The notes under the pieces are model-generated. The model saw only the letters and a program-made list of their open reading frames with translations, made no database searches and had not been told where the DNA came from. The position numbers and the translations under genes were made by a program. A DNA stretch of 7,624 bases from CAZJPD01 sp964547795 (GTDB lineage: Bacteria > Pseudomonadota > Alphaproteobacteria > Rickettsiales > Midichloriaceae): assembly GCA_964547795.1 (NCBI GenBank), contig CAZJPD010000037.1, forward strand, positions 1-7,624. Reading direction: 5' to 3'. Shown here in pieces: positions 6,106 to 7,624 of the stretch (positions are counted from its first letter, which is position 1; each line of letters opens with the position of its first letter).

Positions 6106-7624
6106 GAGGATAATAAGAACGGCTCAAAAAAACAATATTCACCTTTGATTTTAATTCCTGTTCAAATTAAAAAGAAAGATAGCAAGGATGGACAACAATT
6201 TTGGATAAGTAGTGATGAGAATCAGGCACAAGGAAACAAGATTCTTGCTGAAAAATTACGCCGAGAGTACAGTATAATATTATCAGAATATATAGAACAG
6301 AATTTACAAGTATACTTTGAAGAGATAGCCAAACAAAAGCCTAAAAATATGACTTGTTGGCAAATTAGAAGGTGGGCTACAATAGGGGTATTTCCATCTG
6401 CTAGCTTAGCAATATATCATGATCTTGATCCTAATAAATGGGATTTTGGATCGCATAAAGTAATTTCAAATTTATTCAGAGGTTCAGATATAGTGCATAA
6501 TACCTCATTTTGTGAAGAATATGATGTAGATGAACCAGAAATAGAAAATAAAGTTCTTTACCTTATTGACAAGGCTGATGCATCACAGTTTAGTACAATA
6601 GTGGATGCAGTGGATGGAAAAAATCTAACTGTTGAAGGTCCTCCTGGCACAGGAAAATCACAGACAATTGTAAATACTATTGCAGCATCTTTAGATTTAG
6701 GTAAAAAAGTTCTTTTTATAGCTGAAAAATCTGCGGCTCTTGAAGTGGTTAGATCAAAGTTAGAAGCATTTGGTATTGGTAATTTTTTATTGCCTTTACA
6801 GGTTAAACACTCAAATAAAAAGCAAGTCTTTTCTTCAATCAGAGAGAGAATGCAGATGAGACCATGTGCGAATCCTTCAGAATTGGATAATGCAGTCAAT
6901 AGATTTAAAGAAGCAAGGCAAAAGTTAAAATCATATATAGACATTTTATCTGCCAATTATGAAAAAACTGACTTTACTATTTATAACATTTTGGGATACA
7001 GCATTAAATTTGCTGATTTAATCAATAGTTTTTCTGAGAACATACGAAAATTCAAAATACCTGATACAAAAGAAACTACTTCTGATAAGTTGCAGAACAT
7101 TTTAGAGCACTGTAAGCAGGTTGAGGAAGCATGGTCTAATACATCAAAACATCCTGATTACTGGAAGGTTATAAAATTAGCAAATATCAACCCTTTTCAA
7201 GCAGATGAACTACTCTATTTAGCTGCAGAATCTTCAAAACTGCTTACTGATGCCATTAAACAACGACAAAGACTAACACAATTTAAACTGTCATGCATAA
7301 CAAATAGAAAAAAACTGGAAAATATTAAAATAATACTCAGCAATGCACCAAAATCTATATCTAATGAGGAAGCCTCTTTTGTAGCAAAACTTACCTCTTC
7401 AACAATCATAGAAAACATAAAAAATTATTTAGATGATGCACAACTTTGGAGAAAAGATAAAGAGCATATTATGGGGCATCTAAATGTTGAAATAGATTTC
7501 ACTGCTCTCGATAAATTATTAAAAATTAAAGAGCTGCTACTCAAATATGATTTAGATTCATTAAAAGAGAAAAATTTAGAGTCGTTTATTATGAGGCATG
7601 AGAGAGATTTAAACAATAATAAGC
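6106..7624 (+). pseudogene. Helicase segment 3: ATPase-bearing part, open to the window end
   Basis: After TGA 6103 the frame stays open for 506 codons and runs off the window. It has the DUF4011 core YSPLILIPVQI (from 6136), then WATIGVFPSASLAIYHDLDP (from 6373), then an ADASQFSTIVDAVDGKNLTVE stretch leading to Walker A at 6637-6660 and KKVLFIAEKSAALEVVRSKL (motif Ia region). After about 6900 the sequence is long helical, lysine-rich insert, as is usual between motifs Ia and II in this family. The first in-frame ATG is at 6349, with no evident ribosome-binding site. If translated from there it would keep the ATPase start but lose most of DUF4011. Absence of any stop over 506 AT-rich codons argues that decay is recent or that selection persists. 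Confidence 0.8.

Larger units (their letters stand above)
5497..7624 (+). pseudogene. DUF4011 / superfamily I helicase gene, interrupted by three in-frame stops, 3' end outside the window
   Basis: One reading frame spans 5497 to the window end and reads as the N-terminal half of a DUF4011-type SF1 (UPF1-like) helicase. LLDLTRKNPLI (residues 9-19) is the DUF4011 opening motif, AFGFLE followed by YSPLILIPVQI is its conserved core, and VGVFPxAxLAIYHDLDP-like sequence precedes the ATPase. GPPGTGKS at 6637-6660 is a perfect Walker A. The frame is broken by TAG 5773-5775, TAG 5863-5865 and TGA 6103-6105, with no frameshift between them. The first two would be Gln if read as CAG, and the third occupies the invariant Trp of the GFLEW motif (TGG to TGA). 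Motifs II-VI lie beyond the window. Family members often exceed 1,000 residues and are linked to DNA or RNA processing and sometimes to defence islands. The ATG at 5497 has no clear ribosome-binding site. A homologous N-terminal extension may be frameshifted at the A6 run 5461-5466. I infer a recent pseudogene. Confidence 0.8.

Noticed and set aside
6558..6956. Minus-strand open frame opposite the Walker A region
   Set aside because: The plus strand encodes the highly conserved helicase core here; the antisense frame has no recognisable features.
1..7624. Insertion sequence or transposase responsible for the gene breaks
   Set aside because: No transposase motif, terminal inverted repeats or target-site duplication seen; the breaks are point stops and single-base shifts.

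Overview
The window looks like chromosomal or plasmid DNA of an obligate intracellular bacterium. It is AT-rich on both codon and intergenic level, and it carries eukaryote-targeting domains (an OTU cysteine protease, a trace of a CE-clan/Ulp1-like cysteine protease, ankyrin repeats) next to a large DUF4011-type superfamily I helicase. Several long reading frames are interrupted by isolated stops or single frameshifts. That mix is typical of Rickettsiales-like endosymbionts (Rickettsia, Wolbachia, Orientia and relatives), but the genus cannot be fixed from sequence reading alone.

Region 1 (1-177) holds no supportable gene. It has a consensus -35 box (TTGACA, 120-125) and a ribosome-binding site in front of an ATG at 178. 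Region 2 (178-4768) reads as four consecutive ORFs: helical 462-1106, collagen-like glycine-rich 1131-2258, OTU protease 2322-3413, and CE-remnant plus ankyrin 3413-4768. They are preceded by a broken N-terminal piece (178-360). The first three ORFs share one reading frame, and the gaps between them (8 and 21 codons) are open in that frame. The fourth begins in another frame, overlapping the third ORF's stop codon, at a point where a CE-protease motif appears to be cut by a frameshift. The simplest reading is one ancestral giant effector or toxin of roughly 1,500 residues, now split by three in-frame stops (226, 1104, 2256) and two frameshifts (about 312-360 and 3395-3412). A cluster of separately translated ORFs remains possible, and the OTU triad is intact.

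Region 3 (4769-5496) has no gene but is not featureless. It contains eight exact copies of the 8-bp palindrome TGTATACA between 4904 and 5140. In two sub-clusters they are spaced 10, 11 or 21 bp apart, that is on one face of the helix, and one pair forms an 18-bp perfect palindrome. A second short tandem repeat (ATTTTGCATC-like, 5150-5180) follows directly. This is the most unusual non-coding structure in the window and suggests an operator array or an iteron-like replication or partition site.

Region 4 (5497 to the window end) is the N-terminal part of a DUF4011/SF1 helicase with a perfect Walker A motif. It is interrupted by three in-frame stops (TAG 5773, TAG 5863, TGA 6103) without any frameshift between them. 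The last stop sits exactly where the family has a conserved Trp, and the frame is then open for 506 codons and runs off the window. The whole window looks like a recently decaying accessory region of effector/toxin plus helicase genes around a repeat-rich control region.
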